Part shown: positions 21,602 through 34,900 of the stretch, one piece after another
How positions within the stretch are numbered: position 1 is the stretch's first letter
Layout: the number at the start of each line of letters is the position of its first letter
DNA from: Gnomoniopsis sp. IMI 355080
Lineage: Eukaryota; Ascomycota; Sordariomycetes; Diaporthales; Gnomoniaceae
Direction of reading: 5' to 3'
Assembly: GCA_027946555.1 (NCBI GenBank)
Contig: JAPEVC010000014.1
Span: 124,001-188,000 of the forward strand
Length of the DNA: 64,000 nucleotides
Position numbers and translations under genes: made by a program
The notes under the pieces: model-generated
Told to the model about the DNA's origin: nothing
What the model saw: only the letters and a program-made list of their open reading frames with translations
Databases searched by the model: none

Positions 21602-24268
21602 GCCTGCGATGCGTGCGTGGTGTTGCGTCTTGAGGCTGGTATTGCGCTGTATTTCCGTATGAAGAGGCCATTCGTATCCACGCCTATATACCTAAACATC
21701 CTTTGGCCAGATGGTCCAACGTGCCCAAGGAGCAACGCTGTCCTGTCTTGGTAGCAATCGTCGACAGCCTCTTTTAATGACAGCTCACTTTGAGCCTCTC
21801 TTTTTTTGATAGGGACCTTGAGCGGCCAAGCTCCCGTCAATGTTGGGGGATGAAGCTCATATGCGGGATCTCCCTTTAGTAGTACGTTCTAAGTTAACTG
21901 GCTTAGTTTCCCGGAATCACCAAGACCATGACATATCTTGTCCCGTGCGCCAAGTCTGATGGTGATGTCTGGGTTCCTCAACGTCGGTACTGCACCCAGA
22001 AAGCGGTGGAAGCTTAACCCCCTCAAGCCCTCTGCACAGTAACTGGCATACCCAAGCTTTGCCAAGTCGATGGGTACCCCCACGAATGGTAGGCCACTGG
22101 GCAGATGTGAGCCTGGGCGAGCGAGCATACGCAAGTGGACCTTCCAAAACTTGGTAGACTGAATTTTAGTACCCGACCACCTTTACGAAATGTTCCGTAA
22201 GATCTTTCGGCCGCTCACATTGCTCGTGGTGCTACATAGTACTTTGAAGACAAGTCTAGCTGACCTGGCGCTGGGCGTGGTAAATGAGAGCGCGCGGCTT
22301 TCCACGGAATGGAAAGGATGGGAGGCTAAATCAAAGGGACCAACCATTTCGGAGACTAGGGGACCACTGGAGCCGGGAATCGTTAAGGTTTGGGCCTAGG
22401 CACCGATTAGTGGGTAAGATCTGGCATGGGGTCCTGGGATCGTGCGCCAGACTTGCAGGTTTCTGTTCCAAGTCAAGGAGGCGCAGCACGCAGTCAGCAG
22501 CCCCGGCATCAGACGGACTGATTGGCTTATTTGAGACCTTTTTTTACTTCCTGTTTTCTTGCAATGCTGCGGTTGCTAAGGAAGCCAGAGAAGTGGGGAG
22601 ATATGCTAGCGTTGTGTAAATAGTAACCGAGTAAATGCTCAAGAAGACAGGATGAACGATCGTGGCCATGAGACATCCAGACCTACGCTCTCTGACAAAG
22701 GCCCCTGGGGGCTGAGTCAGACATAGCTGTTCAAATTACGGTGTTTTGCAAAAAGGAATGAAGGATAGGGTGCTTTGCCATCTCGATGCCGAGAAGATTG
22801 AAGCTTGAAGGGGGAATCCCGGGAGTTCTGCGGAGAGGGACTGCTGCCGTACAGGATTGGAGCTTGCAAGTCCAATATGGTGATGGACGGATCGAGTACA
22901 TAGTAGGATGTTTATCCGGCTGTCCGGAACCTAAACTGCAGAGGCGATCCAATGCTTATTTGTGCCAGCGCGCGCCAGACTGTACGCCGTCTCACTCTAG
23001 TCCCAATCAGGCATGAGTTTGAGGGTAACACGGAATGTCTGGTATGTCTGGTATGCATGATAAACCGCTAACAAGATACGCCTCCAGCGAAGCGCGGAGT
23101 GGCCGCACCATTGAGCACTTGTACGCAACGCTCGACAACGTGGCTATTAGCTCCCGTGTGAACGGCGTGTGTTAGACGATCCGATACGATGGGTATCGGG
23201 TGATTGCAGCTTGGAGCATGGAGCAAATGATGTGGACGTGGTTTGATCCACGGCATCGATAGCAATAATACCTACTACAAACATGCAGTGTAGTGGAAGC
23301 CAGTGTGGTGGGGAGATACGACAGACAGGTGCCCCGGAACCGCGGCTGCACTCCAGCCCGGGGATTACACAGTATCAATTACCGCAGCTGGGACGGTCCA
23401 GAGCACTCTATTGCTCGGCTTTGTCTCTTCCTACGGATATTATATCCACTGTGCTTGCTCATGTTCTTGTTCTTGAAATACCCCTGGTCCTGGTCCCTCG
23501 TTTTCGTCCAGTCAGCCCGGCCCCATAATATCGCTCCCATGGCTTCCCCAGTCTGATCTCCCTCGTCCATAGCGTCCAAGTTCAAACACTTTCGAGACAG
23601 ACTCGCCAGGACACCTCGAGAATAGCAGACCCTCGAGTCACGCAGCCACCAACACCCGTGCATCACCACCTCCTCGTCTTGCCAGGGGGTACTGTTCGAG
23701 CTGGTCGCCTGAAATTCAACGGCAACCGACAGTCCGTGCCTAGTCGTCTCCCCGAATAGCCCAGCCGCCCGCTTCCCAACCAACAACACCCAATCGCCTC
23801 CTTCTTCCCGAAACCTTTGCATTCGTCTCGGCGCCCAGCCTTTCAATCGCTCATCCCCCACGTTGTCAATTGAACTACTTTTCAACCTGTTAATCTTGTG
23901 ACTATTGACTATCCTCAAGCATTGTTCGCGAACTGTTCGGTTGGCAGAGCTTGGACATCCCGATCATCAACTCGAAGCCTGAATTTCAAAGAGTGGACCG
24001 AGAGAAATCGCAAGAGAACCATCGCCGTCCTCGTTGGCCACCGCCTGCGCTCCCTGCGTCGAAACCCACTCGACGACGTTACCATCTCAGCGAAACACGA
24101 CCACCGATTGTCATTGCAGAGACATCACGATAACCTTTTGTCGTCCCTGGTGTGTGCGCCTTGGTTGAATGGCGTGCCAGTGTTAGGCCTCATACCTACT
24201 GCGGGTGTTTCTCAATCAACGTACTGCCAGCGGCTGGCCGCAACCCAACCTGGGATTTGTCGCCAGCC

Positions 24269-26488
24269 ATGGATCCTCGCCAGCTCATCGCCGGGGCTGC
24301 CGCATCGACGGCATCCTCTTTAGCATCCAAATGCTCAGCCGTGAGCCTCCCCGAAGGAGGCGTCATCAACATACCAGGCCAGCCAGCCATTACCCTCTCC
24401 GCCGTTGCGGCTTTCATACCACAGTGTACTCAGTCGACTTCACCTGCCATCATCGCAAATGGCGGTGGCGTGACACTCGATCAAACATCTACCAGTACTA
24501 GCACGGCGGACACTGTTGAGTTCTCGGATTTCCGCGACCCTTTCTATGCCTCGACGTTTCCACAGTGTTACGCCCTTGCCGCTACCACTGTTATCGCCTA
24601 CACGCTGGTCATCATGCTGTTCATTACCCCGAGATCATTCCTCGACGGCGGCGTCGTCGTGCTGGGCCGGAGTGGCTTTACTAGCGGCGGCACGGGGGGT
24701 CAGAACATAGGAGGACGACCTTGGCTGCAGAAGGTGGCTGCCCTTTTTGTCGCAGTCTCTCTAACTATCGCGACAGTGGACACTTTCCGCGTGGCGGAGC
24801 AGCAATACTCGATAGGTATTCAGAATGCCGTTGTGCTCCAGCAAGACGTGCTCGGCGGTACCGAACTCAAGGTTATCCGAATTATATCAGAGGCCTTTTT
24901 GTGGCTCGCCCAGGCCCAGACTCTCATCCGACTATTTCCACGACAACGGGAGAAGATCATCATCAAATGGACTGCCTTTGCGCTCATCGGCTTCGGCGTT
25001 CTCTTCGACTCGCTAAACAGCTTCATGTACACCAACGCTGGTTCTTTGCGACCTCGTTCCTTCACCGACGCCATCCCTGCTCTCAGCTATCTGTTTCAGC
25101 TGTCGCTGGGAGTTCTGTACGCTGCTTGGGTGGTCTACTATTCACTCATGAAGAAGCACTATGCATACTTCCACCCGCAGATGCGTAACATTGGCTTGGT
25201 AGCACTGCTGTCGATTACGGCTGTCCTTGTGCCAATCGTGTTCTTCATTCTGGATATTTGCAAACCAGACTTTACCGGTTGGGGTGACTACGTCCGTTGG
25301 GTTGGCGCTGCCGCAGCTAGTGTTATCGTGTGGGAATGGGTAGAACGAATCGAGTCTCTAGAGAGAGAAGAAAAGAAAGACGGGATTTTGGGCCGAGAAG
25401 TTTTTGATGGAGACGAGATGTTGGGCATGTCAGCATCTGAGTTCTCATGGCCGCGCAAGAGAAAGAACACGAAGTCCGACGACGATGATGATGGAGAAAA
25501 AGGATTACCCGGAGTGCAAAGTTCAAACTCAGCGAATGCGAAGAGTAACGCCTGGCCAATAGTGTCTTCTATTGCCACCCGATACCGCCAGAGGTCCCGG
25601 TCTAGACCACGAGAAGCCGCAGCAGACCCTGAACCAGGCACGCGCGGTGCTTCTCACGGTGAAAATGGCGCCAGGCGTTTCCTTCAACCACCACTGTGGC
25701 CCACGAGGCCTCAGCCAGTTGCGACCCCAGTGTCTCGAACAGAAACACCAAGCACTGTTTATCAAGTGCGATATCAACCGAATTCTGATACAGCATCTCG
25801 AACAGCCACAGAACCGTTACGAGAAGCGACACCTGCTTCACTACCCATGGCTGTACCCGAAGTTGAGGAGCCCGCTCCAGTCGAGGAGCTGGGCACTCGA
25901 AGGGACAGTGTTGAGGAGAATGGGGAGACAGTAGACAGAGGCTCGGCTGCCACCCCGGAACCCTCGGTGACACCTAGCCAGTCAGCCAGCCAAGTTGCTG
26001 CGCGAGCCGCAGGCATGACCACCAACACCAACAGTGTAAACACTGCGAATCCCTCGAGTGCAAGAATGCGAGGCCTCGCTCAGGCCACTCAACTGTTCCG
26101 AAAGCCATCGAGAGAGGGCCCTTCGAAGCCCAGCGAGCCAAGTTCACAGGAGGCTAGGCGTAATCTGAAGTCTCGACTGGAGAATTTCGCCGTAAATCGG
26201 GCAGAGAAGCTGAGAGACCGCATGCGTCCAGAATTGGATACCGAGGCTTTGCCAACCCTCGTGATCCCGGCGCCAGCGCGACGCGGTGCTGCCGTGCAAG
26301 CGCTGCGTGAGCAGCAGGCCAACACCGAACACGCAGCCAATTTGCTGGGGCCTCCCATTCTCACGCAGACGTCGTCCAGTCAGGTCACAGGCACGCCGCC
26401 AGCCGAGTCCGGTTCTACGTCTCCGCGCTTGTGGAGGAGCCATAGTGGAAACACGGAAGCCGTGCCCCCTCGATCCGGATCCTTCTAA
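24269..26488 (+). CDS. palH: pH-signalling receptor PalH/Rim21
   Basis: A single exon encodes 739 residues. The N-terminal ~95 residues are predicted to be outside the cell, with two Cys (22 and 53) and an LPEGGVINI-like stretch typical of PalH. Seven transmembrane helices follow at about 99-119, 155-173, 203-222, 231-251, 268-290, 307-328 and 340-357; the core includes FRVAEQQY, SEAFLWLAQAQTLIRLFPR and FDSLNSF, which are family hallmarks. The remaining ~380 residues form a polar cytoplasmic tail that in this family binds the arrestin PalF and passes the alkaline signal to the ESCRT-dependent PalA/PalB steps that activate PacC. The first in-frame ATG (24269) is used; the frame is open for 39 codons upstream but without ATG. 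Confidence 0.95.
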   Translation: MDPRQLIAGAAASTASSLASKCSAVSLPEGGVINIPGQPAITLSAVAAFIPQCTQSTSPAIIANGGGVTLDQTSTSTSTADTVEFSDFRDPFYASTFPQCYALAATTVIAYTLVIMLFITPRSFLDGGVVVLGRSGFTSGGTGGQNIGGRPWLQKVAALFVAVSLTIATVDTFRVAEQQYSIGIQNAVVLQQDVLGGTELKVIRIISEAFLWLAQAQTLIRLFPRQREKIIIKWTAFALIGFGVLFDSLNSFMYTNAGSLRPRSFTDAIPALSYLFQLSLGVLYAAWVVYYSLMKKHYAYFHPQMRNIGLVALLSITAVLVPIVFFILDICKPDFTGWGDYVRWVGAAAASVIVWEWVERIESLEREEKKDGILGREVFDGDEMLGMSASEFSWPRKRKNTKSDDDDDGEKGLPGVQSSNSANAKSNAWPIVSSIATRYRQRSRSRPREAAADPEPGTRGASHGENGARRFLQPPLWPTRPQPVATPVSRTETPSTVYQVRYQPNSDTASRTATEPLREATPASLPMAVPEVEEPAPVEELGTRRDSVEENGETVDRGSAATPEPSVTPSQSASQVAARAAGMTTNTNSVNTANPSSARMRGLAQATQLFRKPSREGPSKPSEPSSQEARRNLKSRLENFAVNRAEKLRDRMRPELDTEALPTLVIPAPARRGAAVQALREQQANTEHAANLLGPPILTQTSSSQVTGTPPAESGSTSPRLWRSHSGNTEAVPPRSGSF

Positions 26489-28651
26489 GCGCGAACGACT
26501 TAAGAGTCGGCTAGGCAATTTGTCTCCGAGACTCAGCCACCAGGGCCACTTATCCCCTGTGGTGATGTTCGAGACGGCTAAGGTGGAGTTGACTGGTCTT
26601 GCAGCGCGACGCCGTAGATTTGGTGTCTGTTTTTTATGTGTTTTCATCGCAAGGTGTTTGGGGGTCACTTTATGATATCCGCGAGGTGCATTCTGGATAG
26701 CGAGCGACACGGATTGGGTTGGTAATGGTTTTGGTGGTGTTAAAAAAGGGGATAACCACTATCCAGGCACATGGCCTCCTATTTGTTGCCATCAAGGTCA
26801 CGATTTCAATGATACAGAATTGTTTGTATGAAGAGTTGGGACGAGGTCCCGAATTACGTAGGCCAATGACTGAAAATCTACCTTCACCAATTCGTGCCGC
26901 TGTGCTGTTACCAAGAGAGTTCTTTTCCACCTTCACTTGCTGGGAAGGAATGCTTTATGGGTTCATCTATTGAGACTTCTTGCTTCGCGAGAAGCACAAG
27001 TGCTGCTTTCGAATAGACAGGTCGACCGGCAACGGCTTTTGGCAGTGCATAGAGTGGCCTCAATGCAGAAGGCGGACAGCATCATCATCATTCTACCCTC
27101 TACGCCAGATCCACGTTTTGAAAGTAGCTGATGGGAAGTCAAGCTTCGATGTTGGCTGCCCCGACTACGCCACTCTGAATTAAGCTTACAGTCAACTAGC
27201 ACTACAGACATGGACATGACCATCTGATTTTAGACACTCAAAGCGGTGTATAGTGTTGCATGAACATTGAAGCAGCATCGTAATGGCGTCTAGGAGGGTT
27301 TGCATTGACAAGGCATCTGGCATGAGGCTCAAGTGCTGGGATGGGCCCTGCGAGGAAACGGGCGTGTACCGCGTAGTGTATAATGCAGGGTGAGCAGGAA
27401 GTGGTGGAGATTCTCTTCTGAGACGTTCCTTGCTGAACGAGCTGGGGGAGACAAAGTGCATACAAAGTACCGATAGAAGCTAGATAGAACTGGTGTTGGT
27501 TGGGTGGTCAAGGCCAGGGGCATCCAGGGCATCGTTAGCATCTCAATGAGCTGGCAAAAAAGTTCCTGTCTATCGTGCAACGGATCGTCGTGCGGGAATC
27601 GACGTCATTTTCGAACAAGTCTCCGGAGGCTTCGGGCGCCGAGAAGGCCGGGACCTGTTCATTTTGACGATGTTAGTGTGGGTTTTGTGTTTGGTTCAGC
27701 AAGTTGTTGTACAAGAGAGACGAGGATTTCCGGGGCCTTGGTGGAGACGCTTTGGCGCCGGCGAGGCCGGCCAAAAGAAAAGTGTCGTGTCGTGTTGTGT
27801 TGTGGGTGCCCGCCTTGTCCGCGGGCCGCGCGAGGCGAGAAGCGGGTCCGGATCCTTCAGCGCCGCCGCTTATCGATAGTGAAGAGGAATAGGGGGGAAA
27901 GGCATACCATAGTAGATGGTTCTTCGTGGAGGCAAGCAGGCAGGCAGGCAGGCCATGCGAGGAGGGGAAAAACAGTACTTGGAATACAACTCGTTGTCTC
28001 TGTTCCCAAGGCGTAATTGGCGAATGCGCAAAAAGTGAGACATGCAACGGGATGAACGGCCCAGATGGGAAAAGAAAAGAAAGCCAATGTATGTAGTACA
28101 GTACTTACAGTACATACCTGCGTATATCTTGCGGTAATATTCCCATAATGATATCGATATCTGTAAACAATGGCAAAGCCCAAACAACGGCAAGTCAGGT
28201 GTACAAGCTGAGCATTGATTATCGGCATTATACTAAGTATGCACGTGCTCTGATATGCAAAATCGAGGCTGCCCATCAATGTCACGACGGGCCCAGAGAA
28301 AAGAACATGACGACGACCCTGGCTCTCGCTGCGTGGGCTCGCCCGTAATCCTTGTCCGGCTCCAAATAGCCGCAAATTTTATAATTTGGACTTGCACCAT
28401 CCACCGTCCAACCCGCACTCGCACGCCTACAATCCGATCGCAGAACCAAAACAACGGGGCCATCCTCTCAAATCCCATTCATTCTCCCAGCTTAGCTCTC
28501 CACGCATCTCTCCCTCCCACTGAACAACAGCAACAATAACACTCCTTCTTCTCCCCTTACCGGCGCCCAATTGTCCTTGCACCGTCTCGAGAGAAACCGA
28601 CTAAACTCTCCCCACGCCCTTCCCATCGCTGTCCCATCGCGGCTCTTCAGC
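26489..28651. other. Intergenic between palH and the ceramide synthase gene
   Basis: 3' flank of palH and promoter of the LAG1-family gene, with a TATA-like ATTTTATAATTT at about 28375-28386 and a long CT-rich leader (about 28480-28620). A (CAGG) tract lies at 27937-27952. A plus-strand frame at 27504-28016 has random composition and was not called. Confidence 0.5.
27937..27952. repeat. (CAGG)4 microsatellite
   Basis: Four tandem CAGG units in intergenic DNA. Confidence 0.85.
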
Positions 28652-30179
28652 ATGGCCACCACCGAGCCCTTCCCTCCTCTCAACACCGCAAACGACCACT
28701 TCTCCACCTCACAAGACGCCAATGGCAATGCCGCGCGCCGAAGAAGAAAGTCGAGTGGTATTCAAGCCGAATCACGGACCGATACAGGCCCTCCGTCGCT
28801 AGCAACATCCTTTGCCCATCTGAATGCCGCCAGCGGAAGAGTAAGCCCTCCTTTAACTTTCAACCTGGAGTTCTTGCCGACTAACGCCTATCACCATCAC
28901 AGCGCACCGATTCGAAGGATGGCTCAGGCGCAACCCTGAAGCGACAGTCCAAGCGGCGCAAGGCACGCAGCTTGGCCTCTAGGGCGACCAACTACGCCAT
29001 GAAGCACACTTGGGTCCTGCCCGCCGTCCTGCTCACCGTCTTCTTGAGCCTCTTCGCCCTCAACCCAACCGAGTCCAACCCCATCCACCACCTGATTTTC
29101 CTCAGCTACAAGCTGCCCACTCCCGCCGGCGCCGCCCCGGACACACCGGTGCTCTACGGCAAGGGCCTCTGGGACATCGGCTTCGTGTCTTTTTACATCA
29201 TAGTGCTGTCTTTCACCCGCGAGTTCATCATGCAGGAGCTGCTCCGCCCGCTCGCCCGCTACGCGGGGCTCAAGTCCAGGGGCAAACAGGCACGCTTCAT
29301 GGAGCAAATGTACACGGCCATCTACTTTGCCTTTGTCGGGCCCTGGGGCATGTACGTCATGAGCCACACGCCTGTCTGGTACTTCAACACCACTGGCATG
29401 TACGAAGGCTTCCCGCACAAGCTCCATGAGGCGGACTTCAAGTTCTACTACCTATTCCAGGCCGCCTATTGGGCGCAGCAGTTGATTGTGCTTGTGCTGG
29501 GCATGGAGAAGCCGCGCAAGGACTACAAAGAGCTTGTCTGCCACCACCTGGTCTCTCTGGCTCTCATCGGTCTCAGCTACCGCTTCCACTTCACTTATAT
29601 GGGATTGGCGGTGTACATCACCCATGATATTAGTGACTTCTTCCTTGCGGTGAGTGCCCACATGGTCGCATGAATCTCTGTAGATCTGACGTATGTGCTG
29701 ACTCGTCACTTGTTTTTGTTTGCGAACTCCAGACCTCAAAGTCCCTCAACTACATCGACAGCGCTTGGCAAGGCCCCTACTTCTCCGTATTCGTGGGTAT
29801 CTGGATCTACTTGCGGCACTACCTGAACCTGAAGATCATCTTCTCTATCTTCACCGAGTTCCGCACCGTGGGACCCTACGAGCTGGACTGGGCGGGAGGC
29901 CAATACAAGTGCTGGCTGTCCCAAGCCATTTCCGCCACTCTGCTGTCCGCACTCCAGGCGCTCAACCTGTTCTGGCTGTTCTTCATCCTTCGCATCGCTT
30001 ACCGCTTCGTCTTCTCCGGGGTGGCCGAGGATGACAGGAGCGAAGCGGAAGACAGCGAGGGCGAGGGCGAAGTGGCCAACAATGGCGAAAGTGTGCCTCT
30101 TGTGAACGGTGCCGCTGCCACCAACGGGCACGCGATGAATGGGGCGGCAAAGGCGAACGGCTCCTCCAAGAAGAGGTGA
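28652..30179 (+). CDS. lag1: Ceramide synthase, LAG1 family
   Basis: Three exons (28652-28840, 28903-29649, 29733-30179) give 460 residues. The N-terminus is polar and basic (RRRRKS; SKRRKARS), followed by several membrane helices from about residue 90. The Lag1 motif runs from about 277 and includes the paired histidines of CHHLVSLALIGLSYRF, then ITHDISDFFLA joined across intron 2 to TSKSLNYI; these His and Asp residues are the catalytic signature. The enzyme N-acylates sphingoid bases with acyl-CoA in the endoplasmic reticulum. The tail is acidic (SEAEDSEGEGE) then Ala/Asn-rich and ends in SSKKR, consistent with a C-terminal lysine-based ER retrieval signal. Whether it is the very-long-chain or the C18 type cannot be read by eye. 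Confidence 0.96.
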
Positions 30180-31934
30180 AGTAGGCCAAATAACGCCTTT
30201 GCTTCTGCCTATACTTCTTTTACCCAGAGCATATCAAACCGTTGAGTGTCAGGTTTTTAATGCCAACCATTCGCTACCTTCACCTTTTGATGACTTGGCT
30301 CTGATGGAGGATGGGCTTCCATTTCAATGTACACTATTCCACCAATGTTTGGCGTCGTGCTTTATCCGCCGAGCGAGGCATAATGAGACGAAAGGGTGTA
30401 CATGTTTCGCAGGTAACGCTACGAGACTATGAATCATCCGCGAATGGGAACGGGGGGGGAGGCAGTGGGAAATTATCTTCTCGAATTATGAACATCTAAA
30501 CACGAACCAAAGCAAAGCATGGCGGGCGGTGTATCGGCGTTTTGCTATAAAGATGGATGGACAATGGAAAGGGGAGGCTACCAGTTTGGTGTTTTCCACT
30601 ACATTCGCTACGAACCTGCATTGGGAATCTGAGGATGCTGAGATCAGGAGGGATGATGAATTTGGGGTTTTCAAAGGGGGGGGGAACCTCATATTGAATA
30701 AGGGGTATCCCCTGCGAATTGGACTTTGGGGTGTATCTACGTCTTCAAGGGCCTGGGGAAGCCTGGTTAGGCTTTGGGCTGGCTACCGATCACAATTGGG
30801 TGTCTTAGGCTTCTGGATGTGCGCCCGGGTCGATCTCCAGCAGCATATTGCTAATTAGAATGAATATATATATATATATACTCTTTGTTCCGGCCTCCAA
30901 AGAAAAACCCTACGATTGCCCCCGCCCAAAAAAACCCTTCCTATTTGTGCGCGAATTTAAGAGGTCGACAGCGAGTCTCTGCGCATCCAAATTCCCATAG
31001 CAACTACTGGTGCAATCTCTCAGTCTAGGAAATAATGCAAGGATATATTATTTTGCCTACCGACATAGGACGGGAGAAGGATTTCGCACCCAGTGCCATC
31101 ACCCTCTGTCTAGAATACCTGATGCTTGCTACGCCATGCGGGAAAGGACACTCCCATTCTCTTCATCCTCTGGTAGTGATGCTTCATCAATAAGGAAAAG
31201 AGAGAAAGAATGGGGAAGAGAAACCAACATCTTCCTCCAAGCCATGAAGAGAGCTCATCCTAGGATTTGACCCTATTACTTTTTTTTTGGTCCCGTGTGT
31301 GTTCTGTTCCTTTCCTCCTCTCTATGTCATGGGATGGATGGATGGCCGGGTGATGTGCTAGTCGCATGACAGACAAAACGAAATGAGAACAATGTAGAAG
31401 ATTAGGCCTTTCGCAGACAGGTATATTTCCATAGCAATCATAAGCGGCCAGGGTGGGGGTCAGAGGTAAATCAAAGTCGATGACACACATGGCAACCGGC
31501 TGTTATCCCGAAAGAAGAATTAAAGATCCCCCCTACACTCCCCACTTCGCAATACTGACCGGTTGCTCCAAGACGCCTTAACACATGCACGCCCAATCTG
31601 CCTCTCGAAAGCCTTCGAGATCCGGTGCTAGCAAAAAGAAAGACTAAGAAGAAATAGCAATATGATTGCGGGGCCCCATGTACCCCTTCCATTTGAATGA
31701 CCCCCTAATAACGCCGTGGGCCTCTAGAAAACCAGGGCTTCTTCAAATGGTATCGGTATGAAATCATCAACGCCGCCGATGCCAGTAGATGTTTAGATTG
31801 GATTTGAATCGCAGTGTATCGTAATGGAGGAGGGTATTCGGGGCGGCACGTCTATATTATGCAGTGTTGCGAATTCTGTACAACTGAAGTTGGATGTCGT
31901 GTCGTGGGTAGGTAGTTTGCATCGCCTGCTTCTT
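30180..31934. other. Convergent intergenic region
   Basis: Lies between the 3' ends of the ceramide synthase and ABC transporter genes. It contains an (AT) run at 30864-30880 and several homopolymer runs. No gene-like frame was found. Confidence 0.5.
30864..30880. repeat. (AT)n microsatellite
   Basis: Seventeen bases of alternating AT, in the ceramide synthase 3' flank. Confidence 0.9.
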
Positions 31935-34900
31935 TCAAGGAGGAGGAGCAGTTATGCTGAGGCCGGGTAGCTCGACCGCCGGGGTGGTTGGTGAGGTGTG
32001 GACGCTATCGCCACCGTCGTCTGAATGTTCGTCGCTGCTATCCTTCGAAAGACGAGCTTCTTTGAGTGCCTTGCGGGCCTGTTCCTTGGCAAGGGCCGCG
32101 GCCCTGGCCATCTCTTCGGCCTTTGCCTGCTTCTCCCACATAGAATGATAACGGCCGTTCTTGGCGATCAGCTCTGCATGTGTTCCGCGCTCAACAATGC
32201 GGCCTCTATGGAGAACCAGGATCTGTTCGGCATGGGTGATTGTGGACAAGCGATGACTAAAATGGTTAGTTGACGGTCCGAGAAGTCGAGTGTATGGAGG
32301 AAGTTCAAGCACTTACGCGATAATCATCAAGGTCTTGTCCGCGCCCAGCTCCTTGTTCTGGAATAATTTGGCTTGGATCTGCTGCTCCGTCTCTGAGTCA
32401 AGCGCCGATGTGGCCTCGTCAAGAAGGATAATCTTCGGCTTTTTCAGAATTGTGCGCGCAATGGAGATGCGCTGCTTCTCACCACCGCTGAGACGCATGC
32501 CGCGTTCGCCAACCCTCGTTTTGTATCCTTCAGGAAACGACATTATCCGGTCATGGATGCTCGCTGCCCGGCATGCCTCGTACATCTCCTCATCGGTACA
32601 GGCCTGATTGGCGTACTTTAGGTTCCACTCAATGGTCTCGTTGAAGAGCATGGTGTCCTGCGGCACAACACCAATGGCCCGGCGGACTGAGTCGATGGTG
32701 AATTCCTTAACGTCGCGTCCATCAATCTCAATATTCCCAGACATGCAGTTGTAGTACCGGAACATCATGCGGAATATAGTCGACTTGCCACCGCCGGATT
32801 CTCCAACAAATGCCGTCGTCGTGCCGGGTTTGCATTCGAACGAGAGATCCCTCAATGCTGGGCTGTTAGCATAGTCAAAGTCGACTTTTCTCCATTGAAT
32901 GTATCCCTTGCAATTCTCCAAGGCTGGAACTCCTGGCTTATCGACCATGTTTGGTTGAATCTTGAATAGCTCCAAGAGACGCTCTCCCGAGATCATGGCC
33001 TGCTGAACTGTGCGGTAGAACGATCCGAAGAAATTGAGCGGACCCTGGAGCTGGGTCAGATATGTCATGACCATGATGAACTGCGCAATGTCGCGGGACC
33101 CTATGACCACTTCATATGCTGCAATTGTCATGACAACGAGCATGCCACAGATGAAGACAACTGTCTGCCACATATTCATCATATTCATACCCGCCGTTAC
33201 CCTTGCTTCTGCGTTTTGGAAGGTTTCGATAGCACCCCGGTAGCGTTTAAATTCGAAAGCCTCGGCATTGAAGTACTTGACTGTTTCGTATGCGGTAATA
33301 GAGTCGTTCTTCACTGCTTCCTCCTCCCGGTCGGCGTTGACCATGTCTCTTCTCTGATCAGCTCTGGTCGATGCCATTCTTATGGTCAAAACCAGGTATG
33401 AGAAGGTGATGATCGTCGCACAAAGGGCATAGACAGGGCCAAATTTAATCCAGAAGAAGCCGATCGCAATGAAGAGGTCCATCAGCGTCGGCGCAACCTG
33501 GAAGGTCGTCTGTTCGAGGAACTGATTCACTGAGCCGCCCTTGTTGAGTGCGGAAAGTAGTTCGCCCGTGCGTTTTCCCAAATGGAAATCTAGCGAGAGT
33601 GAGTGCACATGCTCGAACGCTGCAGTTTGAAGTGAGATGTAGGAGTGCTGTGTAACGGGAATCCACAGCATCGACCGGGCAGAGCCCAGTATCGCAGATG
33701 GCCCTTGCATCAGCTTCAGGGTGAGAAAGAAGAGGAGCTCCTTCCATGGCATCGGACCACCGTTGACGTGCGCTTCAGCTAAGGCATTGACAAGTAAACC
33801 CATTCCGATTGGGACCAGGACATTGACTACCCGTTGCAAGATCACGAGGAGAAAACAAACACAGACCAGCATTTGTAGCCTGGGCTCTTTTGCAGGCCAC
33901 AGGTACGGGAAGAAGACATGGTAGCCTCGGATGTACTCCCACCACGAGCGGTGCGGCAACTTGTCAGGTCGGTAGAAAGCAAACTCGGTCTGCTTCTGGC
34001 GAGAACCCTTAGATGTGCCATTAGCACGTCGAGCATCGCTTGTCCTCCTCCGATTCCTGTGACTGACTGGGCTGCCAGTGGTACTGCCGTTAAGATAGCC
34101 GCTATTATGCTCACGACCAGTCGCATGAGTGTTCAATAGTGGTGTGGTTTCGTCGGAATGGGAGAGCTGACTCTCCATGTCTGCTGGACAAGGACACCAT
34201 CGGGAGATGTTGATGATGCCATTCAGACAGCTGTAGAGGCCGACCATCCCTAGGAGTGCGCAAATACGGACGACTAGGAGCGCTAGGTACATCGCATCGC
34301 CGGGGACAGCTTGCCGTATCGGCTGCGATTCCATGGTGGGGCCTTTCGATTGCAAATCATTAAACCTGCCTTGGAAGACCAAGGAGAAGGCGAGGAGTAT
34401 GACCAGTTCGTATGCCAGACCGATACACCACACCGAGAAATGAATTGGATTTGGCGTATCGGGTTTTGGGCCAGCCAAGGAAAACCCAATGTAACCCCAA
34501 TAGAAAATGCCACCCAGAATGTACACCTGCATCACGAGGTCAGCCTGACATGATCTCCGGGTTCTGCACACCTGTTTTTGTGGAGAAAAACTTACGTTCA
34601 GTTCGTCGTTGGTGAACCGCTCGGCATCTGCCCAGCTCGCCTGCATGCATTGGCGGAGAACGTGCAGTCCATGAACCATAAAGGTCAGCACGATAATGGC
34701 GGTTCCAGTCTTGAAATATAGAGAGGAATTATGCGAAAAATCGTGAATCGTCGGATTTCGTGCTCGTGATCTCTCAACCTTAATTCGGGTGACAGGTAAA
34801 GGCTTCCCACCGGGTCCCGTAACTTTGGGCTGTTCGACATCCTCTTGATGTTGCGAGGCGTACACGCTATGCACGGCGAACACAACTCCAAATGACAAAA

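Larger units (their letters stand above)
16675..24268. other. 7.6-kb stretch without a supportable gene
   Basis: It begins with the tea4 promoter and ends with the palH promoter and leader (a pyrimidine-rich run around 23,800-24,060). In between, many short frames exist on both strands, none with recognisable motifs, signal peptides or chained splice sites. Exact TACCTAGGTA palindromes lie at 20682-20691 and 21592-21601, near-copies at 17754-17763 and 18886-18895. I saw no terminal repeats or transposase motifs. Multi-exon genes with very short exons could be missed by eye. Confidence 0.5.

Noticed and set aside
23379..23918. 179-codon minus-strand frame opposite the palH leader
   Set aside because: No ATG at its start, composition is random, and it mirrors the pyrimidine-rich leader of palH.
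27504..28016. 170-codon plus-strand frame between palH and the ceramide synthase
   Set aside because: Very rich in Arg, Cys and Ser with no motif; looks like a chance frame in G+C-rich promoter DNA.
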